From assembly GCF_021440195.1 (NCBI RefSeq), contig NZ_JAJTSZ010000007.1, forward strand, positions 269,719-333,718: 64,000 nucleotides of DNA, read 5' to 3'. This document shows positions 54,631-62,852 of the stretch, piece by piece. Source of the stretch: Dyadobacter sp. CY356. GTDB lineage: Bacteria > Bacteroidota > Bacteroidia > Cytophagales > Spirosomataceae. The translations under genes and the position numbers were made by a program. The notes under the pieces were generated by a model, which was not told where the DNA came from, searched no databases, and worked only from the letters and a program-made list of their open reading frames with translations. Positions within the stretch are counted from its first letter, which is position 1. Each line of letters opens with the position of its first letter.

Positions 54631-55435
54631 CCTCGAATTCCTGTGCAGAAATTTGCCGTGGATAATTAACAAACATTTCTGTTGGTTCATTAATCTTATA
54701 TCCTTCCGAAAAGTATTGTTTTGCCTTTTCAAAATATATGTCGGCCTCACGGTTTCCAGTAATTTTTAATGTAAGTGCCAGATAATAGTTCGCCTCCGGT
54801 AATTGTTCATATTGTTGAAGACAATCCCTAAAATATCTTTCTGCCTTGTCATACTCCTTCATTTCGCTATATACTATTCCGAGGTAAAGTAAAGAATTAA
54901 AGTGGATGTCATTATTTTCATTACTTCTTCGTTGCTGCCGTATATCTTTTAAAAGTTCGAATTCCGCTTTGTCATATTCCTGCAATTCCAGATAAGCGAT
55001 TCCGCGATAGAATGAATAGGTATGATCCATTTCACTCGCATTGGGAACAAGGTTTTCAGCACGATTGAATTCAATTAAAGCCTTTTCATAGTTTTTGCTA
55101 AAAATACAATTCATAAATGCATAATACCCGATCCATCTCTTTGGATCAATCTCAACCGCTTTTTCCTCAAACTCAAATGCTTTCGCATAGTCCCCATTCC
55201 TGATATAGGGCACAGCTTTTTCATGATATGCTTCTGAAATATTGGGACAAATAGTGAGCAAGCTATCCCAGGTAGCTTCCCAATGCGGATGATTAAATCC
55301 ATATTTGGAAGCTTTTTTCTCAAATATTTCTACCAAACTATCCTGAACCATCTTAGAATTACAATCTATTACCGGCTGAGAATATGTTTTGAAAACCAAG
55401 ATTAAATTAAGGAATAATAGCAATGACTTCACCAT
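54620..55435 (-). CDS. Exported TPR-repeat protein
   Basis: The open frame begins at 55486, but the ATG at 55435 (MVKSLLLFLNLILVFKTYSQ) starts a normal signal peptide, leaving 271 residues. Helical 34-residue TPR-like repeats follow, for example NGDYAKAFEFEEKAVEIDPK, MDHTYSFYRGIAYLELQEYD and LYLGIVYSEMKEYDKAERYF. Its first 29 bp overlap the end of the upstream TonB-C-like gene, so the two are translationally coupled and form the tail of the RiPP-export operon. The function in that context is unknown; protein-protein scaffolding is the usual TPR role. Its end overlaps ispD on the other strand. Confidence 0.75.
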   Translation of the reverse strand: MVKSLLLFLNLILVFKTYSQPVIDCNSKMVQDSLVEIFEKKASKYGFNHPHWEATWDSLLTICPNISEAYHEKAVPYIRNGDYAKAFEFEEKAVEIDPKRWIGYYAFMNCIFSKNYEKALIEFNRAENLVPNASEMDHTYSFYRGIAYLELQEYDKAEFELLKDIRQQRRSNENNDIHFNSLLYLGIVYSEMKEYDKAERYFRDCLQQYEQLPEANYYLALTLKITGNREADIYFEKAKQYFSEGYKINEPTEMFVNYPRQISAQEFEVKN

Positions 55436-55892
55436 TTTTGATTTTAAATGAAACAAATGACAAATAATTCGCATTTTTAATATCATAAATTGTCGGATTT
55501 TTCTTCCATTTGTCCATTGTCAGTAAAAAGCCGTAAAGGTCATTTATAAATTTCTTCTCAAAGTGTGTGACTTTATAATTTTCGTCAGTTTGCATCACCT
55601 TTGTACGACTTATCACACCTTCACAATTTATAAAAAATCGAAATGTGATATAGCCTGTTCCGACATATGTATTATTAGTTTTTTTTAGATATTGCTTTGT
55701 ATCATTTAAAATGGACAAAGATCCATCAGGATACTTGGCTTTGACATCATAATAATAAAGGGTGTAAGGAGGACTGCAATTGGGACTGGTAATAAGCGTA
55801 GTATCCATATATTCTCCTTTTGGAATAATGTAATTTTGTCCAAACAGACTTATGGATGAAAGTATTAAAAAGAAAATAAAAACTATTCTCAT
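55407..55892 (-). CDS. Small exported protein with TonB-C-like domain
   Basis: A 161-residue protein with a signal peptide (FIFFLILSSISLFGQ). The C-terminal half (GYITFRFFINCEGVISRTKV, then FEKKFINDLYGFL and YLSFVSFKIKNGEVIAI) has the strand-rich pattern of TonB C-terminal domains, but no TM plus Pro-rich linker is present, so it is not a classic TonB. It lies directly after the HlyD gene and overlaps the TPR gene start. Similar proteins with TPR partners are frequent in Bacteroidota. Role unknown. Confidence 0.7.
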   Translation of the reverse strand: MRIVFIFFLILSSISLFGQNYIIPKGEYMDTTLITSPNCSPPYTLYYYDVKAKYPDGSLSILNDTKQYLKKTNNTYVGTGYITFRFFINCEGVISRTKVMQTDENYKVTHFEKKFINDLYGFLLTMDKWKKNPTIYDIKNANYLSFVSFKIKNGEVIAIIP

Positions 55893-55904
55893 AAAATCCA
55901 GAGT

Positions 55905-57200
55905 TCAACGTGTTAGCAATATTCTTCTGATTTGATAAAATAATCGTTCAATAAGTCTCAAATCCTCGGTTACGATTTCTGCTGATGCCGCCATTCCGGT
56001 TTTATAAACCAGTGATTTATTGAAATTTGTTTTAAGGCCATCAGGCAAAGATACTGTTGCCAGAAAATACGTGTTATCCTCAGACGGAACTTTCGCAATC
56101 GAAGTCACATTTCCTTCCACGGCTCCATATTCCTCAAACGGATACCCCTGAAATTTCACAAGCACCCGTTGCCCAATATTTACTCTCCCTGAATTAATTT
56201 GCGGAATACGAATTTCTCCCATATACTGACTTGTTCCGCTACCAATATACATAACTTCCACTCCTGCTTTTAAAGATTGTTTCTCTTGTAAGGTTGTAGA
56301 AAAAAATACGTTTCCCGCTTGTGGTGAAACAAGCAAATATCGGGATCTCCATGATTCAATAGCGCTTCTAAGCGTATTGAGAGCCTGTCCAAAATTTTCA
56401 GTTTGTTCCTCAACAGTGCGATCCAGTTCCAACAAATCGTTTATTTTGGTATTCTTCTGATTGTCATTTGTAATACGCAATGTTTCTATATTTTTAGCAG
56501 GAAGTAATTTGGCTAAGGCTTTACTCTCCTCCCTGTAAATTTCAATATCCGGTATGACTTTTCCCGCATGAAGTTTTTTACTGATTTTATATTCCTGATC
56601 GGCCAGCTCTGAATCTCGTGTATAAATACTTCGCTGTTCATTCAGTTGTTGATCCATTAATTCAGCCCGTTTGATATCGCTCATCAACAACTTTTTCTTT
56701 CTGTCATAAAATCGATCTGCATACAACATTCTGACTTGGACATACACTTGTTGAAAATTCTGATATGGAGTCTGGACTTCTCCTAAATGTTCGAAACTAT
56801 TTAGTTTGATACCGCCGAGTTTTGAAAAATCATTTTGTTCTACAACATTCCTTATTTGATTTAATTCCTTTTCCAGATCAAGTATTTCCTGATGTCTGGA
56901 AGTGCTTTCCACATAAGCCAGTATTTCTCCCGCTTTCACGCTTTGATTTTCCTTTACAAATAATACTTCTATCCGTCCATCTGTTTTAAGAACTACCGGT
57001 TTTGGCAGATTACTTGAAATAAGCCTGAAATCAGCACGAACAATCGTGGGGTAATGAATTAGCCAGCTAACAGCAAAAGCCACCATCAAAACAAAACATA
57101 ATGACAATGTCCCCCATCGGATAAGCCATTTGGGAGGCCGATCCATAAAATCCCGGACAGCTTCACTTCTAAGGTCTATATCATCCTGAATTTCTTCCAT
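55905..57200 (-). CDS. HlyD-family periplasmic adaptor of the peptide exporter
   Basis: A 431-residue membrane-fusion protein with one N-terminal TM helix (about 26-50, LSLCFVLMVAFAVSWLIHYP). The lipoyl halves show VLKTDGRIEVLFVKENQSVKA at the N-terminus and LVSPQAGNVFFSTTLQEKQS at the C-terminus, with a long alpha-helical hairpin between them (coiled coil about 120-300). A beta-barrel (GEIRIPQINSGRVNIGQRVL) follows. It connects the ABC exporter to an outer-membrane channel. It overlaps the ABC gene by one base (57200), so the two are translationally coupled. Confidence 0.9.
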   Translation of the reverse strand: MEEIQDDIDLRSEAVRDFMDRPPKWLIRWGTLSLCFVLMVAFAVSWLIHYPTIVRADFRLISSNLPKPVVLKTDGRIEVLFVKENQSVKAGEILAYVESTSRHQEILDLEKELNQIRNVVEQNDFSKLGGIKLNSFEHLGEVQTPYQNFQQVYVQVRMLYADRFYDRKKKLLMSDIKRAELMDQQLNEQRSIYTRDSELADQEYKISKKLHAGKVIPDIEIYREESKALAKLLPAKNIETLRITNDNQKNTKINDLLELDRTVEEQTENFGQALNTLRSAIESWRSRYLLVSPQAGNVFFSTTLQEKQSLKAGVEVMYIGSGTSQYMGEIRIPQINSGRVNIGQRVLVKFQGYPFEEYGAVEGNVTSIAKVPSEDNTYFLATVSLPDGLKTNFNKSLVYKTGMAASAEIVTEDLRLIERLFYQIRRILLTR

Positions 57201-59047
57201 TAGCTACCTAATTCTAATTGATTTTTCACCAAAGAATAATAATATCCTTTGCTTTGCACCAGTGCGACATGCGTACCTTTTTCAATAATACTTCCTTTAT
57301 CTAATACAATGATCTGATCTGCATTTTTAACAGTACTTAGTCGATGCGCAACAACAACCACCGTTTTTCCTTTAAAAAATGCTTCAAGATTACGCATAAT
57401 TACGGCTTCATTATTAGCATCCAATGCACTGGTAGCTTCGTCAAAAAAGATATATTCCGGATCTTTATAAACTGCTCTTGCAATAAGAATACGCTGTTTT
57501 TGTCCACCGCTGATACCCATTCCACTGGATCCTATCCTGGTATTATATCCGTTTGGAAGTTCCCCTACAAAATCTCCAATGTTGGCAACATGAACAGAAT
57601 GGGCTAGCTTTTTACGGTTTACACCTCCATTTTCATCTGATTCGCTGATATTACGGGCCACTGAATCAGCGAATATATATCCTTCCTGCATCACAACGCC
57701 ACACTGCTTGCGCCAGAAATTATAACTCAAATTTTTGAGATTTCCGTTTCCTATTTCTATTTTACCGTCTGTGAGATCGTGATATTTTAAAAGTAATTTT
57801 AGCAAGGTAGTTTTACCACTTCCGCTGGCACCTACAATAGCGGTAACCTTTCCCTGGGGAATTTGAAAGTTGATATTATTAAGTACCAAAGCAGATGTGC
57901 TGCTTCCGTAACGAAAATTCAATCCGGATACTTTGATTGTTTTATCCTCAGGTAATTCATTTATAAGCAGTTCGTCAACATTTTCTTCATTGGTTTTATT
58001 ATGAATTTCTGCCAAACGCTCCAGACTTAATTTCGCATCCTGATAACTACGGATAAAAGCGATGAAGTTGTTAACAGGCACATTCATCTGTCCGATAATG
58101 TATTGCACGGAAAGCATTGCACCCAAAGTTAATTCACCATTGATGACTGATCTCGCAGCGATATAGCTGATCAGAATATTTTTAACCTCATTGATAAACC
58201 TTCCTCCTTCATTTTGAGATTGAGATAAAGACAGACTTGCCATGTTCAATTTGAACAAACGCGCCTGAATAGCTTCCCACTCCCAGCGTCTTCGTTTTTC
58301 AGATCCATTCAGTTTTATTTCCTGCATGCCATTGATTAGCTGAATCGTACTACTCTGGTTTCCTGAGGACTGGTCAAAATATTGGTAGTCAATTTTGGCT
58401 CGTTTCTTCATAAATAACAGAACCCAGGCCATATACAATGCCGAACCAATAATAAATACAAGGAAGAGTTGAGGATTAAAATAATAGAGAATGCCACCAA
58501 AAATAGTGAGTGTAACCGTCGAAAAAAGAACATCCAAAGTAGTGGCAGACAAAAATGCCTGTACACGATTATGATCCTGAATCCTCTGTATAATGTCACC
58601 GGTTGACTTTGATTCAAAAAATGAAATCGGAAGATTCATCAGTTTCATCAGGAAATCAGACAACATCCGCAGGTTTATCCGACTTGTTACATGCAGTAAT
58701 ATCCAGTTCCGGATCACACTAAGGCCCGACTGCGATATAAATAATACCAATTGCGCAATGAGGACGAGTGTTACAAAATTTAAATTCCGGGTATTTATAC
58801 CTGTATCGACAATCTCCTGCGTAAGAAAAGGTAATCCCAACTGAAGTAAACTAGCCAGAAAAAGACCTAAAAATAATTGCCAGATGTGTCGTTGATAGGG
58901 TCTGAAATAAGGTGCTAAAAATCCCTTAACTGATTTTGAAGAAACCTGATTACCCTCCTGTGAAAAAAATCCAGGTGTAGTTTCAAAGAGTAAAAGAATC
59001 CCTTCCGAATCCTCATTTGCATTTTTTTCAGGAATCCATCCTTTCAA
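57200..59047 (-). CDS. Bacteriocin-type ABC exporter, TM and ATPase part (C39 domain separated by a stop)
   Basis: A 615-residue piece that begins at a TTG. It carries about six TM helices (about 40-310; IWQLFLGLFLASLLQLGL, LVLIAQLVLFISQSGLS) and an ATPase: Walker A AIVGASGSGKTTLLKLLLKY, signature GISGGQKQRILIARAV, Walker B YIFFDEATSALD and the switch His in VVVAHRLSTV. The N-terminal C39 peptidase is missing because the in-frame TAG at 59054-59056 separates it. Reading through that codon would give one protein of about 734 residues, the usual size of a peptidase-containing exporter. Translation may restart at the TTG 9 bases past the TAG. Confidence 0.85.
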   Translation of the reverse strand: MKGWIPEKNANEDSEGILLLFETTPGFFSQEGNQVSSKSVKGFLAPYFRPYQRHIWQLFLGLFLASLLQLGLPFLTQEIVDTGINTRNLNFVTLVLIAQLVLFISQSGLSVIRNWILLHVTSRINLRMLSDFLMKLMNLPISFFESKSTGDIIQRIQDHNRVQAFLSATTLDVLFSTVTLTIFGGILYYFNPQLFLVFIIGSALYMAWVLLFMKKRAKIDYQYFDQSSGNQSSTIQLINGMQEIKLNGSEKRRRWEWEAIQARLFKLNMASLSLSQSQNEGGRFINEVKNILISYIAARSVINGELTLGAMLSVQYIIGQMNVPVNNFIAFIRSYQDAKLSLERLAEIHNKTNEENVDELLINELPEDKTIKVSGLNFRYGSSTSALVLNNINFQIPQGKVTAIVGASGSGKTTLLKLLLKYHDLTDGKIEIGNGNLKNLSYNFWRKQCGVVMQEGYIFADSVARNISESDENGGVNRKKLAHSVHVANIGDFVGELPNGYNTRIGSSGMGISGGQKQRILIARAVYKDPEYIFFDEATSALDANNEAVIMRNLEAFFKGKTVVVVAHRLSTVKNADQIIVLDKGSIIEKGTHVALVQSKGYYYSLVKNQLELGS

Positions 59048-59053
59048 AAAATC

Positions 59054-59404
59054 CTATCGGGAATATGTAATAAGTCCATGCCCCGGATCGGCAACAACAA
59101 CCTTGGTGGCTGTTGCCTCATAAACCACAACATAATGCCGCTGCCGCCAGTGCGCAATACAAGGTAAAGGAATTTGTTCAGCAAGTGTTTTATAATCTGA
59201 ACTTAATACCAAGGTACCGAACCCGATATTTTCAGCGGCATCAACCAATCCTCCCATACTAGCACCATCTCCTCTCAAACTTGTAAGCTCTCTGAGATAA
59301 GCGCCATCGAAAGATTTCCCATAAAACTTGCTGATCATTCGTATGCAGGTTGGTCCGCAGTCCATTCTGTCATATTGTCTGTAAAAAGGATATTTTCTAA
59401 TCAA
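59054..59404 (-). CDS. C39 peptidase domain (double-glycine leader peptidase fragment)
   Basis: A 116-residue protein equal to the N-terminal peptidase domain of bacteriocin exporters. Catalytic Cys16 lies in QYDRMDCGPTCIRM, His90 in WRQRHYVVVYE and Asp106 in VVVADPGHG; a Gln10 (YRQYD) can fill the oxyanion hole. C39 domains cut after Gly-Gly in peptide leaders, and a matching Gly-Gly precursor lies 3.4 kb upstream in the same direction (62853-63008). The frame stops at TAG 59054-59056. The gene starts 7 bp after the MBL gene, consistent with one operon. Confidence 0.85.
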   Translation of the reverse strand: MIRKYPFYRQYDRMDCGPTCIRMISKFYGKSFDGAYLRELTSLRGDGASMGGLVDAAENIGFGTLVLSSDYKTLAEQIPLPCIAHWRQRHYVVVYEATATKVVVADPGHGLITYSR

Positions 59405-59411
59405 AGTATTG

Positions 59412-60878
59412 TCATTTAACTTCAGTCATTTTCCGTAGCTCTTCCATAGTCCCAAACTCCTTTTGTCCCTGCAAAGGCCAGGAGGTATAAATTCTGTCTA
59501 TGGTTAGGTTTTTTGAAGTGATCAGATCGTACACTGCTTTTCCTCTCTGACCCGCCGATGAAACCCTTCCACTCGATCGAAAATTGAGTAAATCGCCAGT
59601 CCACAAAATTTTGCTATCAGGAAAATAATAAACTAAATGCTCATTGGTATGCTCCGTACTTTTACCAATTTCATAGGCAATAACTTTACCCATAAACTTT
59701 TTCTCTCCATTCAATGGCACAAAGTCGAACCGGGAATTTTGTGCATTGTCGACAGGCATGTTACCTAGTGTATGAGTTTTCTTCATAATATCTTCAAAAT
59801 ACGCCTGATTCCCGGCAGTAGTAACAACAGCTAGGGGCAGAGCAGCATAAGCCCTCAAACCACCGGAGTGATCAGGATGATGGTGCGTCACAAACAAAAA
59901 CTTTAAAGGTTTACCGGGATATCTCTTTTTCAATTGCGCTATAATATTTTCGTTAAGCTCAATTCCGGAAGGAGTCTCAAACAAAGCGATACAGTCGGTA
60001 AATTCTGCCACAAGCATTTTATTATTCTGTGACACTATTTTTACAAGATTGATATTAGCAGCTATCTTTTCAAAAACCAGGCTATCTCTTATCTCTATAC
60101 GTTCAGCCATCTTTCTTCTGAAATAATCCGGAACTATGGTCATTTTCAAGTCAAAAGTATCCGGTTTTATATTGGAACGGAAAGCCTCATAAGTAACTTC
60201 TCTTTCCACTTTCCCATATTCAAAATCAATGCGGGAAGATGGCATTTTTACACCGTTTTGATCTGTATACCCTTTATATTCAGTTGCGAATACTACATCT
60301 CCATACGTATTGTCGTAGTCTAAATATTCAGTTTTGTCTAAAAGTTTCGTTTTCTTGTTGATGAATAAGGTAACTGGTTTTGTGCCGAATGAAATCCATG
60401 TATGTGATTTATCTTCTCCCAAATAACGCAGCGAAATTCTTGACAGCCAGGCTAGTTGAAGCAACTTTGCCGGAACCTTTCGGGCAAGTTCAAATGTAAA
60501 GTCAGTATTTTTGTCTTTCAACAATTTGTTTTGGTAAAATCCCTTTTTGTAAACGGAATCCTGCTTGCTGACAGCCAATTCAACAAATGTATACCCATTG
60601 TTTACTATCGTACTGCGCATGTAGCCGGATTGTTCTTTTGCAAAAAATGCATTAGTTTCCTCGTAAGGAATATCTTTTGTTTTCCCCGGAACTTCATAAT
60701 GTCCCAGATTATGTATGACGCCTTTGGATTTTATGAACAGGCTGTCAGGAATATGTGTACTGGTAGCACTTATTGATTTTTCTAATATTTTTAATGCCTT
60801 TTGGTAATTAGCCGTAGTTTGGGCAAAAGAAATAAAGGGTATGAAAAAAATGGTAAGTGTGTATATTTTGATTTTCAT
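59412..60878 (-). CDS. Exported MBL-fold metallohydrolase
   Basis: A 488-residue exported protein (signal ending FISFAQ). The C-terminal half is a metallo-beta-lactamase domain: zinc motif FVTHHHPDHSGGL (H-x-H-x-D-H), the AYEIGKSTEHTNEHLVYYF region with a further His, and SKILWTGDLLNF. The N-terminal about 250 residues are beta-rich and not recognised. MBL proteins act on varied esters, lactams and thioesters. Its place between the putative peptide hydroxylase and the peptide exporter suggests a role in peptide maturation, immunity or clearance, but this is inference from position only. Confidence 0.8.
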   Translation of the reverse strand: MKIKIYTLTIFFIPFISFAQTTANYQKALKILEKSISATSTHIPDSLFIKSKGVIHNLGHYEVPGKTKDIPYEETNAFFAKEQSGYMRSTIVNNGYTFVELAVSKQDSVYKKGFYQNKLLKDKNTDFTFELARKVPAKLLQLAWLSRISLRYLGEDKSHTWISFGTKPVTLFINKKTKLLDKTEYLDYDNTYGDVVFATEYKGYTDQNGVKMPSSRIDFEYGKVEREVTYEAFRSNIKPDTFDLKMTIVPDYFRRKMAERIEIRDSLVFEKIAANINLVKIVSQNNKMLVAEFTDCIALFETPSGIELNENIIAQLKKRYPGKPLKFLFVTHHHPDHSGGLRAYAALPLAVVTTAGNQAYFEDIMKKTHTLGNMPVDNAQNSRFDFVPLNGEKKFMGKVIAYEIGKSTEHTNEHLVYYFPDSKILWTGDLLNFRSSGRVSSAGQRGKAVYDLITSKNLTIDRIYTSWPLQGQKEFGTMEELRKMTEVK

Positions 60879-60902
60879 TCATTAAGAGATTTAATTTCCC
60901 GT

Positions 60903-61847
60903 TCACATATTTTTTGACAATAGATTTGATTCCATAAAACGATCGTATTGAAAGGTATAAGGCTGGTTGCTATAATCAAAACCTTGTATTTCTTTCTTAT
61001 ACCTTGCAAATATTTCTTGAAAACCCTCGCTGAACTGGCGATGAAAATCAAGGCCCGCATCGGTGAGTATCTCCGGATTGTCCATAAGTTTTAAGTCTAG
61101 ATAAAACTTGTGCAAATAGAAGCCAATTCTGCCTAGTACCTCGAAACGCAAATTTTCATTAGTAAAATATTGGCTTTGAAGAACTTCGTCTAACACATGT
61201 AATATGCACGTGTAGGTAAACAAGCCATGAAACGCTCCGTAAGCTCCTCTCATTTCACCCGGATTGGTTGAATAATTTTTTAACGGATGATCTTTTGGGA
61301 CTTTCAGATATTTAGGCGTATCCAGCGTAATTACATTAAAGATTATATGACCACATTGGTGTGAAATGTCATCAATAAAAAAAACAGGGGTCTGGATTTT
61401 GTTCTCTGTATTAAAATATGCCGTACCGTGATGCATGATTCCGGCAAAAGAATTGTGGTTAGGACTGCTGAATACTACAAATTCTCTTGTAACGGATGTT
61501 ATCAAACTCCAAAAATCGGGTAATTGTTTATGTAAGAAAGTTGTTGCTACGGATAAAGCATTTTCATTTTTATAGAGGGTGTCTTCCACAGGTTCATGAA
61601 AACTTACATCCTTGGCATAAGCCAATAAATCAGTAGGATGCAAGCACAAACGAATTTTACTGTTTTTAACAAACGGATTAGGTATTAGTCCAGTCAGTGT
61701 ACTTAAATCTACCGGAACGATATTATATGGCTCAGTACGGATATATCCTAGATTTGGCAAGTTAACCATTCCGAACCGATCAGCGGTAAGAGAAATCATG
61801 GCTAGCCTTTTTTCAGCAGGAATATAACCAACCACGGACTGAAGCAA
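60903..61847 (-). CDS. HExxH-type putative peptide beta-hydroxylase, C-terminal major part
   Basis: A 314-residue piece beginning at a TTG; the frame is open upstream to 61955 without an ATG or GTG, so a natural start is missing. The family features of the HEXXH-motif peptide-modification proteins (alpha-ketoglutarate/iron dependent) are IPAEKRLAMISLTADRFG near the start, the metal motif DDISHQCGHIIFNV, MRGAYGAFHGLFTY and a C-terminal FHRQFSEGFQEIFARYKK helix. The motif is H-Q-x-x-H: the Glu of the name is Gln here. Such enzymes hydroxylate side chains of ribosomal peptides. Its neighbours are a Gly-Gly precursor, a CPBP protease and a C39 exporter. See the pseudogene entry for the missing N-terminus. 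Confidence 0.7.
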   Translation of the reverse strand: MLQSVVGYIPAEKRLAMISLTADRFGMVNLPNLGYIRTEPYNIVPVDLSTLTGLIPNPFVKNSKIRLCLHPTDLLAYAKDVSFHEPVEDTLYKNENALSVATTFLHKQLPDFWSLITSVTREFVVFSSPNHNSFAGIMHHGTAYFNTENKIQTPVFFIDDISHQCGHIIFNVITLDTPKYLKVPKDHPLKNYSTNPGEMRGAYGAFHGLFTYTCILHVLDEVLQSQYFTNENLRFEVLGRIGFYLHKFYLDLKLMDNPEILTDAGLDFHRQFSEGFQEIFARYKKEIQGFDYSNQPYTFQYDRFMESNLLSKNM

Positions 61848-62050
61848 GGGAATTTTATCCGTTTTGCCAATATCCGATAGGAAGTAGCAAAATAATGAAG
61901 GCTCTAGAAATGCGAAGTCATCTTCGTAATCGATATTTCGAAAAGAGTTGGATCCTCATGATAGAATGCCATTTTTATCGTATCGGAAAGAGTAGCTTCT
62001 ATTCTCAATAGATCTACTTTTTCTACTTTAAACCCGATGATTTTGTTCAT
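60903..62050 (-). pseudogene. HExxH-type peptide hydroxylase gene with an N-terminal frameshift
   Basis: An ATG at 62050, one base after the CPBP stop codon, opens a 48-codon frame (MNKIIGFKVEKVDLLRIEAT ...) ending at TAG 61904-61906. The 60903 frame continues upstream as far as 61955 with protein-like sequence (IDYEDDFAFLEPSLFCYFLS, then IPLLQSVVGYIPAEKRLAM). Joining the two needs a one-base insertion or two-base deletion between 61904 and 61955, near the TTTT run at about 61940-61943. The 1148-bp span is not a multiple of three, as expected. The joined protein would be about 382 residues. Confidence 0.55.
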
Positions 62051-62051
62051 T

Positions 62052-62771
62052 TCAATTATAAGAGAAATAGCTTGTGCCAACAGCTATTGCGTTAAAAATT
62101 ATATGAAGACATATTGAATAAATTATTCCAAATTTCAATCTTGTATAGCTAAGAATGACCCCCATAATCGCTTGTGGAAGTGTAAGTATAGGAATCATTA
62201 TTAGAGTTAGAAGATCCACTTCAAAATTGAATGTGTGAGAGAAAGCAAATAAAACAACCGATAAGTAAAAGATAGGTCTTGAATTTACAGACCAAAAATT
62301 ATCAAAAGCTGAATTCATTATTTTACACTTTTCTAAAAAAAAATAAACTATCGGTAGAGCCATTATCGGATACATAAAAATAAAATTTCCCCAAAAAGAG
62401 ACTTTTGATTTGATTATCTGTGCCAGAATAGTATAAATCCAGCAACCAATCATTAGAGATAAATTCCACGAAGAGTATCTTAAACACAGCCTAAAACTTA
62501 TTTCTTCAATAATTGGAGCAACTAAACATATAATTATAATCATATAGATTAAACCTTTCTCATGAAAATTCTGATGAAGACTTTTCATAGAAATATCTAA
62601 GTTTAGCGTATCTATCAAGAAAAAAACTGAAATACCGATAATATTGCCCAAAAAGATTGAAATAAACAGAAGCATGATTATATCATATACTGGATGTTTG
62701 TTATCAATACTTATATGGTTCAAATTGCCAAATCTTAATAGGCAAAAAATTTCCTTTACAATTCTTTGCAC
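62052..62771 (-). CDS. CPBP-family intramembrane metalloprotease
   Basis: A 239-residue membrane protein starting at GTG, with about six to seven TM helices. CPBP (Abi, CAAX protease-related) motifs are present: EEISFRLCLR (E-E-x-x-x-R), VLFAFSHTFNF (F-x-x-x-H) and the C-terminal HIIFNAIA. These proteases occur in many bacteriocin and RiPP clusters as leader-processing or immunity proteins. It lies 81 bp downstream of the precursor gene beyond a strong hairpin, and one base separates its stop from the start of the peptide-hydroxylase gene. Confidence 0.83.
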   Translation of the reverse strand: MQRIVKEIFCLLRFGNLNHISIDNKHPVYDIIMLLFISIFLGNIIGISVFFLIDTLNLDISMKSLHQNFHEKGLIYMIIIICLVAPIIEEISFRLCLRYSSWNLSLMIGCWIYTILAQIIKSKVSFWGNFIFMYPIMALPIVYFFLEKCKIMNSAFDNFWSVNSRPIFYLSVVLFAFSHTFNFEVDLLTLIMIPILTLPQAIMGVILSYTRLKFGIIYSICLHIIFNAIAVGTSYFSYN

Positions 62772-62809
62772 GCTATATATATCTATTGATAATTCAGTGT
62801 AATGATAGT

Positions 62810-62848
62810 AAAAACGGTGGTAGTCATTGGTATGATTACCACCGTTTT
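62810..62848 (-). terminator. Hairpin between precursor and CPBP gene (attenuator or partial terminator)
   Basis: Arms AAAACGGTGGTAGTCAT (62811-62827, one G-U pair) and ATGATTACCACCGTTTT (62832-62848) with a 4-base loop. The minus strand continues TTTTACTATC. It would let the precursor be made in excess over the downstream genes. Confidence 0.7.
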
Positions 62849-62852
62849 CTAA

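Larger units (their letters stand above)
57200..59404 (-). pseudogene. Peptidase-containing ABC transporter interrupted by one in-frame TAG
   Basis: The 116-residue C39 frame and the ABC frame are the same frame: codons before and after read S-R-TAG-D-F-L-K-G-W-I-P. There is no frame change, so a single base change (for example from GAG, AAG or CAG) would restore a continuous 734-residue C39-TM-ATPase protein. Both halves keep their catalytic residues, so decay, if real, is recent. Alternatives are a genuinely split gene using reinitiation, stop readthrough, or a sequencing error. This entry describes the combined gene; the two open pieces are also listed. Confidence 0.6.
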
